Counted from the first letter of the stretch, positions 1 to 8,627 are shown. The stretch is DNA of 64,000 nt from F23-B02 sp963650165 (GCA_963650165.1 CAVJKX010000001.1:124001-188000); one strand, 5' to 3'. Notes: generated by a model from the sequence alone, not told the origin. A program made the numbers and translations.

Positions 1-1080
1 TACGAGCGCAGAATGTGCGACAAAGGCAGAGCCTTCTTCGAGCCGATGGTGTTCAGAAATCTCGCATGGTACTATAAGAATTTTCTCACGTCGGATGTGT
101 GCATGGCCGCAGTGTCGGGCATGGACGACGAGGGCTATTTTTATTTCGGCCCATCCCTGGGGCTTTCAAAGTGCATTGCCGATAACTCGAAAACCGTCAT
201 TGTAGAGGTGAACCGGAATATTCCGCGCATAAAGGGCAGCGAAGAAGCGCGGATACATATCTCCGAGGTTGATCACATAGTCGAGACCGGAGACCCTCCG
301 CTTTTTGAAATGCCGAACCCCGCGCCGTCCGAGACCGATGTGACGATAGCAAATCTTCTGCTGCCGTATATTAATAACGGCGCCTGCGTGCAGCTGGGCA
401 TAGGCGGGATGCCGAATGCCCTGGGCGAGCTTATCGCCGACAGTGATCTCAAGGATCTCGGCATGCACACCGAGCTGTGCTCGGACGGGTACCTTGCAAT
501 GTTCAGGGCCGGGAAGCTCACAAACGCGAAAAAGACGCTGCATCCCGGCAAGGGCGTGCTCGGCCTGGCCATAGGCAGCCATGAGTTCAACGCCTGGCTC
601 GACGATAATCCCGACTATATAGGCTATCCCCTGTCGTATGTAAACGACCCCTATGTGATCGCGCAGAACGACAACATGGTGTCCATTAACGCCTGCATCG
701 GCGTCGATCTCTACGGACAGATAAGCTCAGAAAGCTCCGGAACGCGGCAGATAAGCGGCACGGGCGGTCAGCTCGACTTTGTGTGCGGCGCTCAGATGTC
801 GCGCGGCGGCAAGGCCTTTATCTGCATGAGCAGTACACATACGGACAAAAACGGCGTCATGCACAGCCGCATCGTCCCTACCTTCTCTGGCGATATCGTG
901 ACTACGCCGCGCTCGCTTGCCTATTATATTGCGACCGAGTACGGCGTTGTGAACCTCGCCGGGCTCACGACATGGGAGCGCGCCGACGCGCTCGTAAGCA
1001 TCGCTCATCCCGATTTCCGTGATGAGCTCATTAAGGCCGCCGAGGCAAACCGCATCTGGCTGCCGTCAAACAAGAGGTAA
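1..1080 (+). CDS. Acetyl-CoA hydrolase/transferase family CoA-transferase, 5'-truncated; probably butyryl-CoA:acetate type
   Basis: The frame is open to the left edge (codons before the first ATG at 13 read Y-E-R-R), so the N-terminus lies outside the window. The visible 359 residues cover most of a class I CoA-transferase of the butyryl-CoA:acetate / 4-hydroxybutyrate CoA-transferase family. The glycine-rich segment GIGGMPNAL is followed by HTELCSDGY, whose Glu is the expected residue forming the covalent glutamyl-CoA intermediate. Further on are GTGGQLDFV and a C-terminal TEYGVVNL...ERADALVSIAHPDFR block typical of the family. Such enzymes move CoA between acyl-CoA and acetate, the last step of butyrate formation in gut Clostridia. 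The substrate cannot be fixed from sequence alone. It is followed after 6 bases by the next gene, so cotranscription is likely. Confidence 0.85.
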   Translation, partial: YERRMCDKGRAFFEPMVFRNLAWYYKNFLTSDVCMAAVSGMDDEGYFYFGPSLGLSKCIADNSKTVIVEVNRNIPRIKGSEEARIHISEVDHIVETGDPPLFEMPNPAPSETDVTIANLLLPYINNGACVQLGIGGMPNALGELIADSDLKDLGMHTELCSDGYLAMFRAGKLTNAKKTLHPGKGVLGLAIGSHEFNAWLDDNPDYIGYPLSYVNDPYVIAQNDNMVSINACIGVDLYGQISSESSGTRQISGTGGQLDFVCGAQMSRGGKAFICMSSTHTDKNGVMHSRIVPTFSGDIVTTPRSLAYYIATEYGVVNLAGLTTWERADALVSIAHPDFRDELIKAAEANRIWLPSNKR

Positions 1081-1086
1081 AGGAAA

Positions 1087-1644
1087 ATGGAAATATCACG
1101 GCTTTACACCGGCAGACCCGAAAACCTTGCTGAACGTCTGCCGAAGGAGCAGCGCTGCTACGATATGCTCGACAGACTCGGCATAGGCTACGAGCGCGTA
1201 GATCACGGGCACGCCGACACGATAGAGGCCTGCCACGAGATAGAAAAAACGCTTGGCGCTGAGATATGCAAAAATCTCTTTCTCACGAACCGGCAGCAGA
1301 CGGAGTTTTACCTGCTGCTCATGCCCGGAGACAAGCCCTTCAAGACAAAGCTTTTATCAAAGCAGATAGGCACGGCGCGGCTGTCGTTTGCTTCACCCGA
1401 GCACATGCAGGAGCTTTTGGACATAACGCCGGGCTCGGTGAGCGTTCTGGGGCTCATGAACGATAAGGGCCGGGTGCACCTTGTCATAGACGGGGACCTG
1501 CTAGAGGACGAGTTCATAGGCTGCCATCCGTGCATCAATACATCAACGCTGAAAATAAAGACTGCCGACATTACCGAAAAGTTTCTGCCCGAGGTCGGGC
1601 ACGAATATGCAGTCGTTACTTTACCGTGGGAGGTCGAAGAATGA
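1087..1644 (+). CDS. YbaK/ProX-type aminoacyl-tRNA editing domain protein
   Basis: A 185-residue free-standing editing domain of the YbaK/PrdX/ProX superfamily, which hydrolyses mischarged tRNA (classically Ala-tRNA(Pro) or Cys-tRNA(Pro)). The N-terminus (CYDMLDRLGIGYERVDHGHA) matches the ProX/PrdX subtype. Other family features are CKNLFLTNRQQTEFYLLLMPG, the lysine of FKTKLLSKQ, and the late GCHPCINTSTLKI strand. An AAAGGAAA-type ribosome site lies just upstream of ATG 1087. The stop overlaps the start of the next gene (ATGA at 1641-1644), indicating translational coupling. The family is firm; the exact tRNA substrate is inferred. Confidence 0.85.
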   Translation: MEISRLYTGRPENLAERLPKEQRCYDMLDRLGIGYERVDHGHADTIEACHEIEKTLGAEICKNLFLTNRQQTEFYLLLMPGDKPFKTKLLSKQIGTARLSFASPEHMQELLDITPGSVSVLGLMNDKGRVHLVIDGDLLEDEFIGCHPCINTSTLKIKTADITEKFLPEVGHEYAVVTLPWEVEE

Positions 1645-2297
1645 AAATAGGAATACTGTGCGCCTGTGCGCCGGAATTTGAGCCGTATAAGGCCGCGCTC
1701 GGCGGCAAGGCAAGTGCAGTGCACGGAATGCTCCGTGCCGACGGCGTTTTGTGCGGTCACGATGTATCCGTCGTGTTCTGCGGACTCGGAAAGGTAAACG
1801 CCGCCCTCGGCGCAATGACGCTTATCCGCGACTGCGGCGCGGACAGAGTGATCATGTCCGGCGTTGCCGGTGCGATAAGGGGCGGAGTTCACATAGGCCA
1901 GTGCATCATGATAACAGACTGCGTCTATCACGATCTCTCGCCGCAGCTTGTCATCGACTACCACCCGAGCGCCATCGATCCCGACTTTGCCTGCTCGCAG
2001 GACATAGTCGATATAGGCCGCGCCCAGGGGCTCCTGTGCGGCCGCACGGTTACGGGCGACGTGTTCATAGAAAGCGAGGGGCGCGGGAGCATTGTCGAGC
2101 GCTTTGACCCTGTATGCTGCGACATGGAGACAGCTGCTGCCGCGCATGTGTGCAGCGCGATGAACGTTCCGTTTAACTGCGTGCGCGCGATATCCGACAC
2201 CGAGGACGAAGCTGGTCTCGGCAGCTTTGAGAAAAACGTCGCCTTTGCCGCGCAGAAGGCCTTTGATGCCGTCTGCGCCGTGCTCGGCGAGATATAA
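1641..2297 (+). CDS. mtnN: 5'-methylthioadenosine/S-adenosylhomocysteine nucleosidase
   Basis: 218 residues of the PNP/UDP-phosphorylase fold. MTA/SAH nucleosidase removes adenine from methylthioadenosine and S-adenosylhomocysteine, detoxifying these SAM by-products and feeding methionine salvage. Visible family blocks are MKIGILCACAPEFEPY at the start, GVAGAIRGGVHIGQ, CCDMETAAAAHVC (substrate-binding Met-Glu) and RAISDTEDEAG (catalytic Asp). ATG 1641 is chosen because it overlaps the preceding stop (ATGA) and gives the usual family length. An ORF reading further upstream has no family support. A clear terminator follows directly. Some members prefer other nucleosides, so specificity is moderately sure. 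Confidence 0.88.
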   Translation: MKIGILCACAPEFEPYKAALGGKASAVHGMLRADGVLCGHDVSVVFCGLGKVNAALGAMTLIRDCGADRVIMSGVAGAIRGGVHIGQCIMITDCVYHDLSPQLVIDYHPSAIDPDFACSQDIVDIGRAQGLLCGRTVTGDVFIESEGRGSIVERFDPVCCDMETAAAAHVCSAMNVPFNCVRAISDTEDEAGLGSFEKNVAFAAQKAFDAVCAVLGEI

Positions 2298-2303
2298 AAA
2301 TCA

Positions 2304-2337
2304 CCCACCCTGCGTTATTAGCGCAAGGTGGGTTTTT
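2304..2337. terminator. Bidirectional rho-independent terminator
   Basis: An 11-base stem (CCCACCCTGCG with CGCAAGGTGGG, one mismatch) and a 7-base loop are followed by five T. It lies between convergent mtnN and the zinc-ribbon gene. The T tract is on the + side, so it mainly ends the + operon. Confidence 0.85.
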
Positions 2338-2339
2338 GC

Positions 2340-2552
2340 TTATTCGATCGGCGTAAATATCATTTTGCACTTGCGGCAGACAAAGCTCTCGGCGATGCCC
2401 GGTTTCAGAGTTCCTTCTGTTATCTTAATGTCTCCGTCACCGGGCAAAAACAAGCCTTCTTTCTTTTCGCCGCTCCAAATTATTTGGCGTGAGGACTGGA
2501 TATAGCCTCTCTCCACCGCGCCGCCGCATAACGGGCATGCTGTTATTTTCAT
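2340..2552 (-). CDS. Small zinc-ribbon protein, DUF6487-like
   Basis: A 70-residue protein with two Cys-x2-Cys knuckles, CPLCGG at residues 6-11 and CRKCK near 59-63, able to bind one zinc. The intervening GYIQSSRQIIW segment and spacing resemble the DUF6487 family of very small clostridial proteins. No function is known. It is the last gene of a three-gene minus-strand operon behind a membrane protein and an XRE regulator (13-base gap). Its job is not assigned here. Confidence 0.7.
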   Translation of the reverse strand: MKITACPLCGGAVERGYIQSSRQIIWSGEKKEGLFLPGDGDIKITEGTLKPGIAESFVCRKCKMIFTPIE

Positions 2553-2565
2553 CGCGGTTCTCCCT

Positions 2566-3369
2566 TCAGTCTATGGTGCTTGCGTAAAGCTCCAAATGCT
2601 CGGCAAGGCTTGCAGCGCCGGAGTAATCGACTTCGAGAACGCTCAGGCCGCGCCAAACTATCAGGTGTTGACCGTCGTTCTCCGAAAGTTTATAGCCTGC
2701 GCCGTTATTGAGCATGCCCTCCTGCGATACAGGATAATCCCACGTGTTCACAAGCAGCCGCACCACGCGCTCGCTTGCGCAATCGGAATAAAGCTTTGTG
2801 CTGTAATAGTTTTCTTGGACGGCGAAGCCCTCCTGCGGCTCTGCAAAGGGCGGCACAGCCTGCTGAGTGCTGATGATCTTACCTGCAAGATCGCTTTTGT
2901 TATAAACCACATGGCCGTCGTTTTCCGCGGGATTTTTCTCTATCCACGCTTCAAGTTCCGCGCTCTCGTCAGGCGAGATATCCATAAGCAGCGGTGCGCT
3001 CAGCTCGCCGGTGTATTGGCGCATCGGCGTGAGTATGTGCTTTCCGCCCACAGGTGAATGAACTGCGTACCAAACCGTGCTTCCGACTATCAGAACGGCG
3101 GCAATTGCGTAGAGCGCGTATCTTCCCCATCGGTTTTGGCTTTTGCCCCAAAAGCGCCGTATCTCGTAAATAAGCGCAAACAGGAACAGAACAAGCAGCA
3201 GCGGTGTTGATATCGTCGCGGCAAAACCTTTATCTACAATATATGTTCCAAAGCCGACGGCATTTGCCGTGACGAGCATTATGATAAGCAGAACAAGCTC
3301 ATAGGTGATAAGCGCGCACAGCAGAATTATTCTTGTGTGCGGTCTTATGACGGAATTATCGTTTTCCAC
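2566..3369 (-). CDS. Membrane protein of unknown function with large C-terminal extracytoplasmic domain
   Basis: 267 residues, not recognised as a named family. Three hydrophobic helices (about 13-36, 48-68 and 85-103) are followed by a soluble region of about 160 residues rich in acidic and aromatic residues, probably outside the cell. GTG 3369 is the start, preceded by AAAGGAG at 7 bases. The start overlaps the stop of the upstream regulator by 14 bases, so the two are translationally coupled. The context (membrane-anchored HTH regulator, then this protein, then a zinc ribbon) suggests a sensor or target of that regulator; this is inference only. Confidence 0.7.
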   Translation of the reverse strand: MENDNSVIRPHTRIILLCALITYELVLLIIMLVTANAVGFGTYIVDKGFAATISTPLLLVLFLFALIYEIRRFWGKSQNRWGRYALYAIAAVLIVGSTVWYAVHSPVGGKHILTPMRQYTGELSAPLLMDISPDESAELEAWIEKNPAENDGHVVYNKSDLAGKIISTQQAVPPFAEPQEGFAVQENYYSTKLYSDCASERVVRLLVNTWDYPVSQEGMLNNGAGYKLSENDGQHLIVWRGLSVLEVDYSGAASLAEHLELYASTID

Positions 3370-4051
3370 TGCTGTTCTCCTTTCCCCTTTTCAGGATAAA
3401 CAACACCGTGTGCGTTATCCATGCTCCGGCAAGGCCACAGAGGATAAACCATGCTGCCTCGGCAGCGGCGGTCACAAGGCCGAAAGCCCCGGCAAAGTCA
3501 TCGTTTTGGAAGCCTACCGCGGCAAATGCCTCACAGACTGTCCATATCCCCATTGCTGCGAGTGAATACATGTAAAATTCGCTCCTGCCGGCGCTGAAGC
3601 GGCGGATAACACAGCCGAAGGCTGCCGCCATCAGCATTTCAAGCGCCTCCCACCTGCCGAAATTGAGCAGTATCAGTTTATCGTAAAAGAATGCATAGTC
3701 CCAGCCGAGGCAGGCCATTGCCGTGAGCGCGGCGCACATTATCGACACGATAGTCCAGCGCCTGCGCAGCTCGTTTTTCTGAACGCTCAGTGCCTCAAGC
3801 ACGAGCACGGCTGCCTCCTCCTTGCTGACTGTGGTCTCCTGTATGCGCTCACCCTTTATGATCTCCGCAACGCTCAGACCGAGCACTGCGGCAATGTCCT
3901 CAATGAGCGAAACGTCGGGAAAACGCTTACCGCGCTCCCAGTTTGAAACGGCTTGCTTTGATACGCACAGAGCGCCGGCAAGCTCCGCCTGCGTCATGTT
4001 CTTTTCCCTGCGCAGCTGCTCTATAAGGCTCCCTGTTTTGTTCATTTCCAT
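3356..4051 (-). CDS. XRE-family transcriptional regulator with C-terminal transmembrane domain
   Basis: 231 residues. Residues 4-60 form a Cro/C1-type helix-turn-helix (IEQLRREKNMTQAELAGALCV, then SKQAVSNWERGKRFPD). Residues about 95-225 contain three to four hydrophobic helices (around WTIVSIMCAALTAMACLG, LEMLMAAAFGCV, MYSLAAMGIWTVCEAF and AAWFILCGLAGAWITHTVLFIL). This is a one-component regulator tethered to the membrane. ATG 4051 is preferred over ATG 4078 because AAAGGAGG lies 9 bases before it; the upstream ATG would place that site inside the gene. It leads the operon with the membrane and zinc-ribbon genes. Its ligand is unknown. Confidence 0.85.
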   Translation of the reverse strand: MEMNKTGSLIEQLRREKNMTQAELAGALCVSKQAVSNWERGKRFPDVSLIEDIAAVLGLSVAEIIKGERIQETTVSKEEAAVLVLEALSVQKNELRRRWTIVSIMCAALTAMACLGWDYAFFYDKLILLNFGRWEALEMLMAAAFGCVIRRFSAGRSEFYMYSLAAMGIWTVCEAFAAVGFQNDDFAGAFGLVTAAAEAAWFILCGLAGAWITHTVLFILKRGKENSSGKR

Positions 4052-4144
4052 CGCACGTCGCCTCCTTTGCGCTTTCATTGTATCGTAGGATGCGCCAAAA
4101 TGTCAATAAACGGTCCGTTGACCGGCCCAAAAGCCAGCAGGACA

Positions 4145-4178
4145 TAAAAAAATTCCGCATCGAAAGATGCGGAATTTT
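4145..4178 (-). terminator. Terminator of rpsU
   Basis: A perfect inverted repeat (AATTCCGCATC, short loop, GATGCGGAATT) is followed on the minus strand by a run of T, directly after the rpsU stop. Confidence 0.88.
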
Positions 4179-4187
4179 AATTGCGTC

Positions 4188-4373
4188 TCAGTAGTAACGC
4201 TTATTCTTGTTCTTGCGTGCTGCCTCGCTCTTTTTGCGGCGCTTGACGCTGGGGCTCTGGTAGTACTCCTTCTTTCTCAGGTCAGCCAGTACACCGGCCT
4301 TGGCACAGCTGCGCTTAAATCTTTTAAGAGCATTGTCCAGAGATTCGTTCTCCTTGACATAGACTTCAGACAT
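4188..4373 (-). CDS. rpsU: 30S ribosomal protein bS21
   Basis: 61 residues matching bS21: an acidic start (MSEVYVKENESLDNALKRF), a central KRSCAKAGVLADLRKKEYY, and a very basic C-terminus (RRKKSEAARKNKNKRYY). bS21 sits on the 30S subunit near the anti-Shine-Dalgarno region and helps initiation. The gene has its own sigma-A promoter at 4440-4468, a leader that can fold a small GC hairpin near 4390-4411, and its own terminator. It is therefore transcribed separately from leuS just upstream, although read-through is possible. Confidence 0.95.
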   Translation of the reverse strand: MSEVYVKENESLDNALKRFKRSCAKAGVLADLRKKEYYQSPSVKRRKKSEAARKNKNKRYY

Positions 4374-4439
4374 TTATTTCACTCCCTCCATTAACGCCTT
4401 TCGGCGCTTTAAGGGCCAAATTCATGGCTTAACGTTGAT

Positions 4440-4468
4440 ATTATACTCACATTCGGGCATAATGTCAA
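4440..4468 (-). promoter_or_regulatory. Sigma-A promoter of rpsU
   Basis: On the minus strand TTGACA (4463-4468) and TATAAT (4440-4445) are separated by exactly 17 bases: a perfect consensus about 65 bases upstream of the rpsU start. Confidence 0.9.
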
Positions 4469-4471
4469 CCT

Positions 4472-6892
4472 TTACTTTATGATAAGGTTGATAAGTTTAT
4501 TCTTTACGACAATGGTCTTAACGAGCTGCTTGCCCTCCATCAGTCGCTTTATCTTCTCGTCGGCGCAGGCGGCCTCGACAATAACGCTGTCGTCGGAATC
4601 GGACGCGACGGTGATCGTGGTCTTGAGCTTGCCGTTTACCTGAACCGCTATCTCGCGCGTTGCGTCGACGGTCTTTGCCTCGTCATACTCCGGCCAGTGC
4701 ATCTGCATGGCCATTTTGCCCTCTTTCGCCGCAAAGCCCATGAGCTCCCACATTTCCTCGGCGATATGCGGCGCAAAGGGGCTGAGCATAAGAATAAGCG
4801 TCTTGACCTCGCCCTTGGTGCAGCCGTTTGCATAGAACTCGTTTACCATGGTCATGAGCGCCGCTATCGCGGTGTTCATCTTCAGCTCGTCGATATCCGA
4901 GCCGACCTTCTTTATCGTCTTGTGGACGGTAGCCTCGTTCTTTGCCGAGTAGCCGTCGCCGTCCTGCGCAAGCTCCATGAGGTTCCAGCAGCGGTCGAGG
5001 AAGCGCTTTGAGCCCTTGACGGCCTCGTTCGACCAGGAAACGGCCTTTTCAAAGTCGCCGATGAACATGATGTGCAGACGCATGGTGTCCGCGCCGTACT
5101 GCGCAACGATATCGTTGGGATTTACGACATTGCCGCGGGATTTCGACATTTTTTCGCCGCCCTCGCCGAGGATCATACCGTGGCTCGTGCGCTTGGCATA
5201 GGGCTCCTTGGTCGGCACGACGCCGATATCGTACAGGAACTTGTGCCAGAAGCGGGAGTAGAGCAGGTGCAGCGTAGTGTGCTCCATGCCGCCGTTGTAC
5301 CAATCGACGGGCGACCAGTACTCAAGCGCCTCCTTGGAGGCCAGCGCCTTGTCGTTGTGCGGGTCCATATAGCGCAGGAAGTACCAGCTTGAGCCGGCCC
5401 ACTGGGGCATCGTATCGGTCTCGCGCTCGGCCTTGCCGCCGCACTTCGGGCAGGTCGTTTCGACCCAATCGCGCATCTTCGCAATGGGCGACTCGCCGTT
5501 GTCGGTCGGCTCGTAGTTTTCGACATCTGGCAGGAGCAGCGGGAGCTCCTCCTCGGGAACGGGCACCCAGCCGCACTTCGGGCAGTTTACCATCGGGATG
5601 GGCTCGCCCCAGTAGCGCTGGCGGGAGAACACCCAGTCGCGCAGCTTGTAGTTGACCTTTTCCTTGCCTATCCCCTGCTCGACAACGTATTTTTTCATCG
5701 CGGGGATCGCTTCCCTGACGGTCATGCCGTTGAGGAAGCCCGAGTTTACCATGACGGCGCTGTCGTCCTTTGCGACGAATGCCTCCTTGGTGATATCGCC
5801 GCCGGAGACGACCTCGACTATGGGCAGACCGAACTTGGTCGCAAACTCCCAGTCGCGCTGATCGTGGCCGGGAACGCCCATGACGATGCCCGTGCCGTAG
5901 CCCATGAGAACATAGTCTGAGACGAACATCGGCAGCATCTTATGAGTGACGGGGTTTTCGGCCTCGATGCCGTCAAGACGGACGCCTGTCTTTTCCTTGT
6001 TGAGCTCGCCGCGCTCAAAATCGGACTTGTGCGCGGCCTCGTTCTGATATGCCTCGACCTCGGCCCAGTTCCTGATCTTATCCTTCCACTCGCCGAGCAG
6101 CGGATGCTCGGGAGAAATGACCATGTAGGTCGTGCCGAAAAGCGTATCGGCACGGGTCGTGTAAACGGTGACCTCGCTGCCGATATTGGTCTTGAAGGTG
6201 ACCTCCGCGCCGGTGGAGCGGCCGATCCAGTTGCGCTGCTGGATCTTGACGCGCTCGATGTAATCGACATCGTCTAGATCGTCGATAAGACGCTGCGCGT
6301 ATTTGGTTATGCGCAGCATCCACTGACTTTTCTCCTTGCGGATGACCTCGCTGCCGCAGCGCTCGCACACGCCGTCGACGACCTCCTCGTTTGCAAGCAC
6401 GCACTTGCAGGAGGTACACCAGTTGACGGGCATGGTGGTCTTGTAGGCAAGACCGTTCTTATACATCTGCAGGAATATCCACTGCGTCCACTTATAATAC
6501 TTGGGATCGGTGGTATCTACCGCTCTGTCCCAGTCAAAGCCGTAGCCGAGCATCTTGAGCTGGGAGGTGAAGGTCTTTATGTTGTCGGCCGTGACCTTTG
6601 CCGGGTGCACATGGTTCTTGATGGCATAGTTTTCGGTGGGCAGACCGAAGGCGTCAAAGCCGATGGGAAACAGAACGTTATAGCCGTCCATGCGCTTTTT
6701 GCGCGTGACTATATCCATTGCCGTAAAGGGGCGCGGATGGCCGACGTGCAGGCCCTGACCGGAGGGATACGGGAACTCGATAAGTCCGTAGAATTTTGGG
6801 CCGGTCGTATCGCCGGTAACGGCCGCATAGGGCTTGGTTTCTTCCCAGTTTTTCTGCCATTTCTTTTCGATAGCGGTAAAATCGTATTTCAT
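4472..6892 (-). CDS. leuS: Leucyl-tRNA synthetase
   Basis: 806 residues, the normal length for bacterial LeuRS. This class Ia synthetase charges tRNA-Leu. Its HIGH-type motif is in PYPSGQGLHVGHPRPF (about 42-57). Paired CxxC knuckles near 157-181 (CTSCKCVLAN, CERCGS) and 435-480 are zinc ribbons. The CP1 editing domain carries TTRADTLFGTTYM. The KMSKS loop is GEKMSKSRGN. The C-terminus carries the anticodon-binding domain (APHIAEEMWE) and a small C-terminal domain. It closes the smc-to-rsfS run, with 47 bases between rsfS and leuS. That gap is too short for a T-box, so leucine-responsive attenuation is not evident here. Confidence 0.97.
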   Translation of the reverse strand: MKYDFTAIEKKWQKNWEETKPYAAVTGDTTGPKFYGLIEFPYPSGQGLHVGHPRPFTAMDIVTRKKRMDGYNVLFPIGFDAFGLPTENYAIKNHVHPAKVTADNIKTFTSQLKMLGYGFDWDRAVDTTDPKYYKWTQWIFLQMYKNGLAYKTTMPVNWCTSCKCVLANEEVVDGVCERCGSEVIRKEKSQWMLRITKYAQRLIDDLDDVDYIERVKIQQRNWIGRSTGAEVTFKTNIGSEVTVYTTRADTLFGTTYMVISPEHPLLGEWKDKIRNWAEVEAYQNEAAHKSDFERGELNKEKTGVRLDGIEAENPVTHKMLPMFVSDYVLMGYGTGIVMGVPGHDQRDWEFATKFGLPIVEVVSGGDITKEAFVAKDDSAVMVNSGFLNGMTVREAIPAMKKYVVEQGIGKEKVNYKLRDWVFSRQRYWGEPIPMVNCPKCGWVPVPEEELPLLLPDVENYEPTDNGESPIAKMRDWVETTCPKCGGKAERETDTMPQWAGSSWYFLRYMDPHNDKALASKEALEYWSPVDWYNGGMEHTTLHLLYSRFWHKFLYDIGVVPTKEPYAKRTSHGMILGEGGEKMSKSRGNVVNPNDIVAQYGADTMRLHIMFIGDFEKAVSWSNEAVKGSKRFLDRCWNLMELAQDGDGYSAKNEATVHKTIKKVGSDIDELKMNTAIAALMTMVNEFYANGCTKGEVKTLILMLSPFAPHIAEEMWELMGFAAKEGKMAMQMHWPEYDEAKTVDATREIAVQVNGKLKTTITVASDSDDSVIVEAACADEKIKRLMEGKQLVKTIVVKNKLINLIIK

Positions 6893-6939
6893 TTTAAAAT
6901 TAACTCCCTTATAGTTTTATATTTTTGTCCGGACGCCCC

Positions 6940-7302
6940 TTAGCAGGGGCCTATAAGGGATGAGAGCTCGAGCTCCTCGGCGTCTGACCACAGGTGCTCA
7001 AGATTATAGAAGTCGCGGGCTTCCTCGGTGAACACATGTGCCACGACGCAGCCGAAATCGAGAAGCACCCAGCTTCCGCTGCGATAGCCCTCGCGGCGGA
7101 TGGGAGGCTCGCCTGCCTCGCTCATGGCCTTGTCGATCTCGTCTGTAAGAGATTTTATATGCGTGGAGGATGTACCTGTGCAGATAATGAAATAATCGCA
7201 CAGAGACGTGAGCTTATCGGTTTTCAGGACCTTGATATTCTTGCCTTTTTTGTCATTGAGCGCTTTGGCCGCTATCTTAACGACCTCGCTTGGTGTCATC
7301 AT
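6940..7302 (-). CDS. rsfS: Ribosomal silencing factor RsfS
   Basis: 120 residues of the RsfS/Iojap/YbeB family, which binds uL14 on the 50S subunit and blocks subunit joining when nutrients are scarce. Hallmarks are LCDYFIICTGTSSTHIKSLTDEI and the C-terminal SGSWVLLDFGCVVAHVFTEEARDFYNLE. The start overlaps the stop of the LCP gene (ATGATGA), indicating coupling. The order nadD-yqeK-LCP-rsfS-leuS is a common firmicute arrangement. Confidence 0.95.
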   Translation of the reverse strand: MMTPSEVVKIAAKALNDKKGKNIKVLKTDKLTSLCDYFIICTGTSSTHIKSLTDEIDKAMSEAGEPPIRREGYRSGSWVLLDFGCVVAHVFTEEARDFYNLEHLWSDAEELELSSLIGPC

Positions 7303-8594
7303 TCGTCATCTTCCTTACTGTTTGAATTTGTCTGACTTGTGCTGCTTGTATACGGCAGGACGCTTGCCATGCCCATGCTGCTCGATGAGCTGTAGTTTAG
7401 GAACGAGGATACGCCTCCCCTGAGCTCGCCGGTTGTGGAGTAGAAGTTTCCGTTTTCGTAGGTAACTATGTTGACGTTCTGCGTCGTTACGTCGGTCTCC
7501 CACGGGTTGAGGTAATCGTTGACCATCTTGAGCCAGGCGTCTATATCGCAGAAAACATAGCTTGCGCCGAAAATGCTGCCGTTGGTGTTGCCGGGCATGG
7601 TGTAGAACTTTATATTGCTGCTGTCGAGCTTCAGGAACTCCTTTGCGTAGTAGAGCATATTCTCGCTGCTCAGGCTCGTCTGCATATTGTTGCTGACGAT
7701 GCTTATGACCTCGGAGAGGTTGGGGATATTCTTGAGGCTTATCATCTGGCTGGCAACGGCCATAAGGAGCTCGTGCTGCATGTCGATACGCTGGATATCG
7801 CCGCCGGCATAGCCGCTTCTGAAGCGCATGAGCTGCACGAACTGCTCGCCGTTGAGCGTCTGCTGACCCTCGGGTATGTGAATGTGCAGATCCTGCGTGG
7901 GGTCGTCGTAATCCATGCCGGAGGGAACGTCGAACTCGACGCCGCCTATGGCATCGACGACATCCTCGGCAGCGTCCATGTTCACAAGGATATATCCGTC
8001 AACGTCAAAGCCGAGGAAGGACTTGATAAGCTCCTCGCGCATGGTTTCTATCGGGTCGCAGCCGTAGTAGGAGCTGCTTTCGATATTGGTGTAATAGGCC
8101 GCATAGTGATATGCGGAGTTTGCCTTCTTCACCTCGTGCGAGAGGTTTGTGAGCGTATCGCGGGGGATGCTGACGACGTTGAGCGTGTGATTTACCGTGT
8201 CGAGCCTGCCGACCATAATGGTGTCGGTATTATTGCTGACAACGTCAACGCCCGCAACGAGCAGCGTATACACGCCGGGCTTTCTGCCCTCCACCGTGTC
8301 TGCCGGCGCTTCGCCGTCGTTATTGTTGATGCCTTCCTTATTGCTCTCGGGCGCTGCCATGAAATACTCAACGTACACATAGGCTGCCGCGAGCAGAACG
8401 ATAAGGCACAGCAGGATTATGAGTATGACCTTGCCGGCCTTGCCCTTTTTCTTAGGCTTTTTGCCGCCGCTGCCGCCCTTCGGCTGCACGGGCTGCTCGT
8501 CATAATCATAGTCGTAATCGTAGTTGTCGTAATTTTCGGTCGTGCGGCCGTTTTCTGAATGCTTGCCGCTTTTTTTGCCTCCGAATAGCTGCAT
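7299..8594 (-). CDS. LytR-CpsA-Psr family cell-wall polymer ligase
   Basis: 431 residues. A cytoplasmic tail of about 54 residues holds an alternating Tyr/Asp tract (residues 21-33) and a Lys/Gly-rich stretch. One transmembrane helix follows (55-77), then an extracellular LCP domain from about 105 with TLLVAGVD, NTDTIMVGRLD and VSIPRDT; its Arg/Asp residues bind lipid pyrophosphate. The C-terminus is Ser/Thr/Asn-rich. LCP enzymes transfer teichoic-acid or capsule chains from undecaprenyl pyrophosphate to peptidoglycan. It lies between nadD/yqeK and rsfS in the same run. The glycopolymer substrate is unknown. Confidence 0.92.
   Translation of the reverse strand: MQLFGGKKSGKHSENGRTTENYDNYDYDYDYDEQPVQPKGGSGGKKPKKKGKAGKVILIILLCLIVLLAAAYVYVEYFMAAPESNKEGINNNDGEAPADTVEGRKPGVYTLLVAGVDVVSNNTDTIMVGRLDTVNHTLNVVSIPRDTLTNLSHEVKKANSAYHYAAYYTNIESSSYYGCDPIETMREELIKSFLGFDVDGYILVNMDAAEDVVDAIGGVEFDVPSGMDYDDPTQDLHIHIPEGQQTLNGEQFVQLMRFRSGYAGGDIQRIDMQHELLMAVASQMISLKNIPNLSEVISIVSNNMQTSLSSENMLYYAKEFLKLDSSNIKFYTMPGNTNGSIFGASYVFCDIDAWLKMVNDYLNPWETDVTTQNVNIVTYENGNFYSTTGELRGGVSSFLNYSSSSSMGMASVLPYTSSTSQTNSNSKEDDE
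8496..8534 (-). repeat. Short Tyr/Asp-coding repeat in the LCP gene
   Basis: Near-tandem TAC/TAT-GAC/GAT codons encode residues 21-33 of the LCP protein, with five tyrosines in a cytoplasmic, intrinsically disordered tail. Confidence 0.8.
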
Positions 8595-8627
8595 ATTGTT
8601 TTCCCTTCTCTTTCGGCACCCCTGCCG

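Noticed and set aside
6893..6939. T-box or leucine attenuator before leuS
   Set aside because: The gap is only 47 bases and holds no stem array or terminator.
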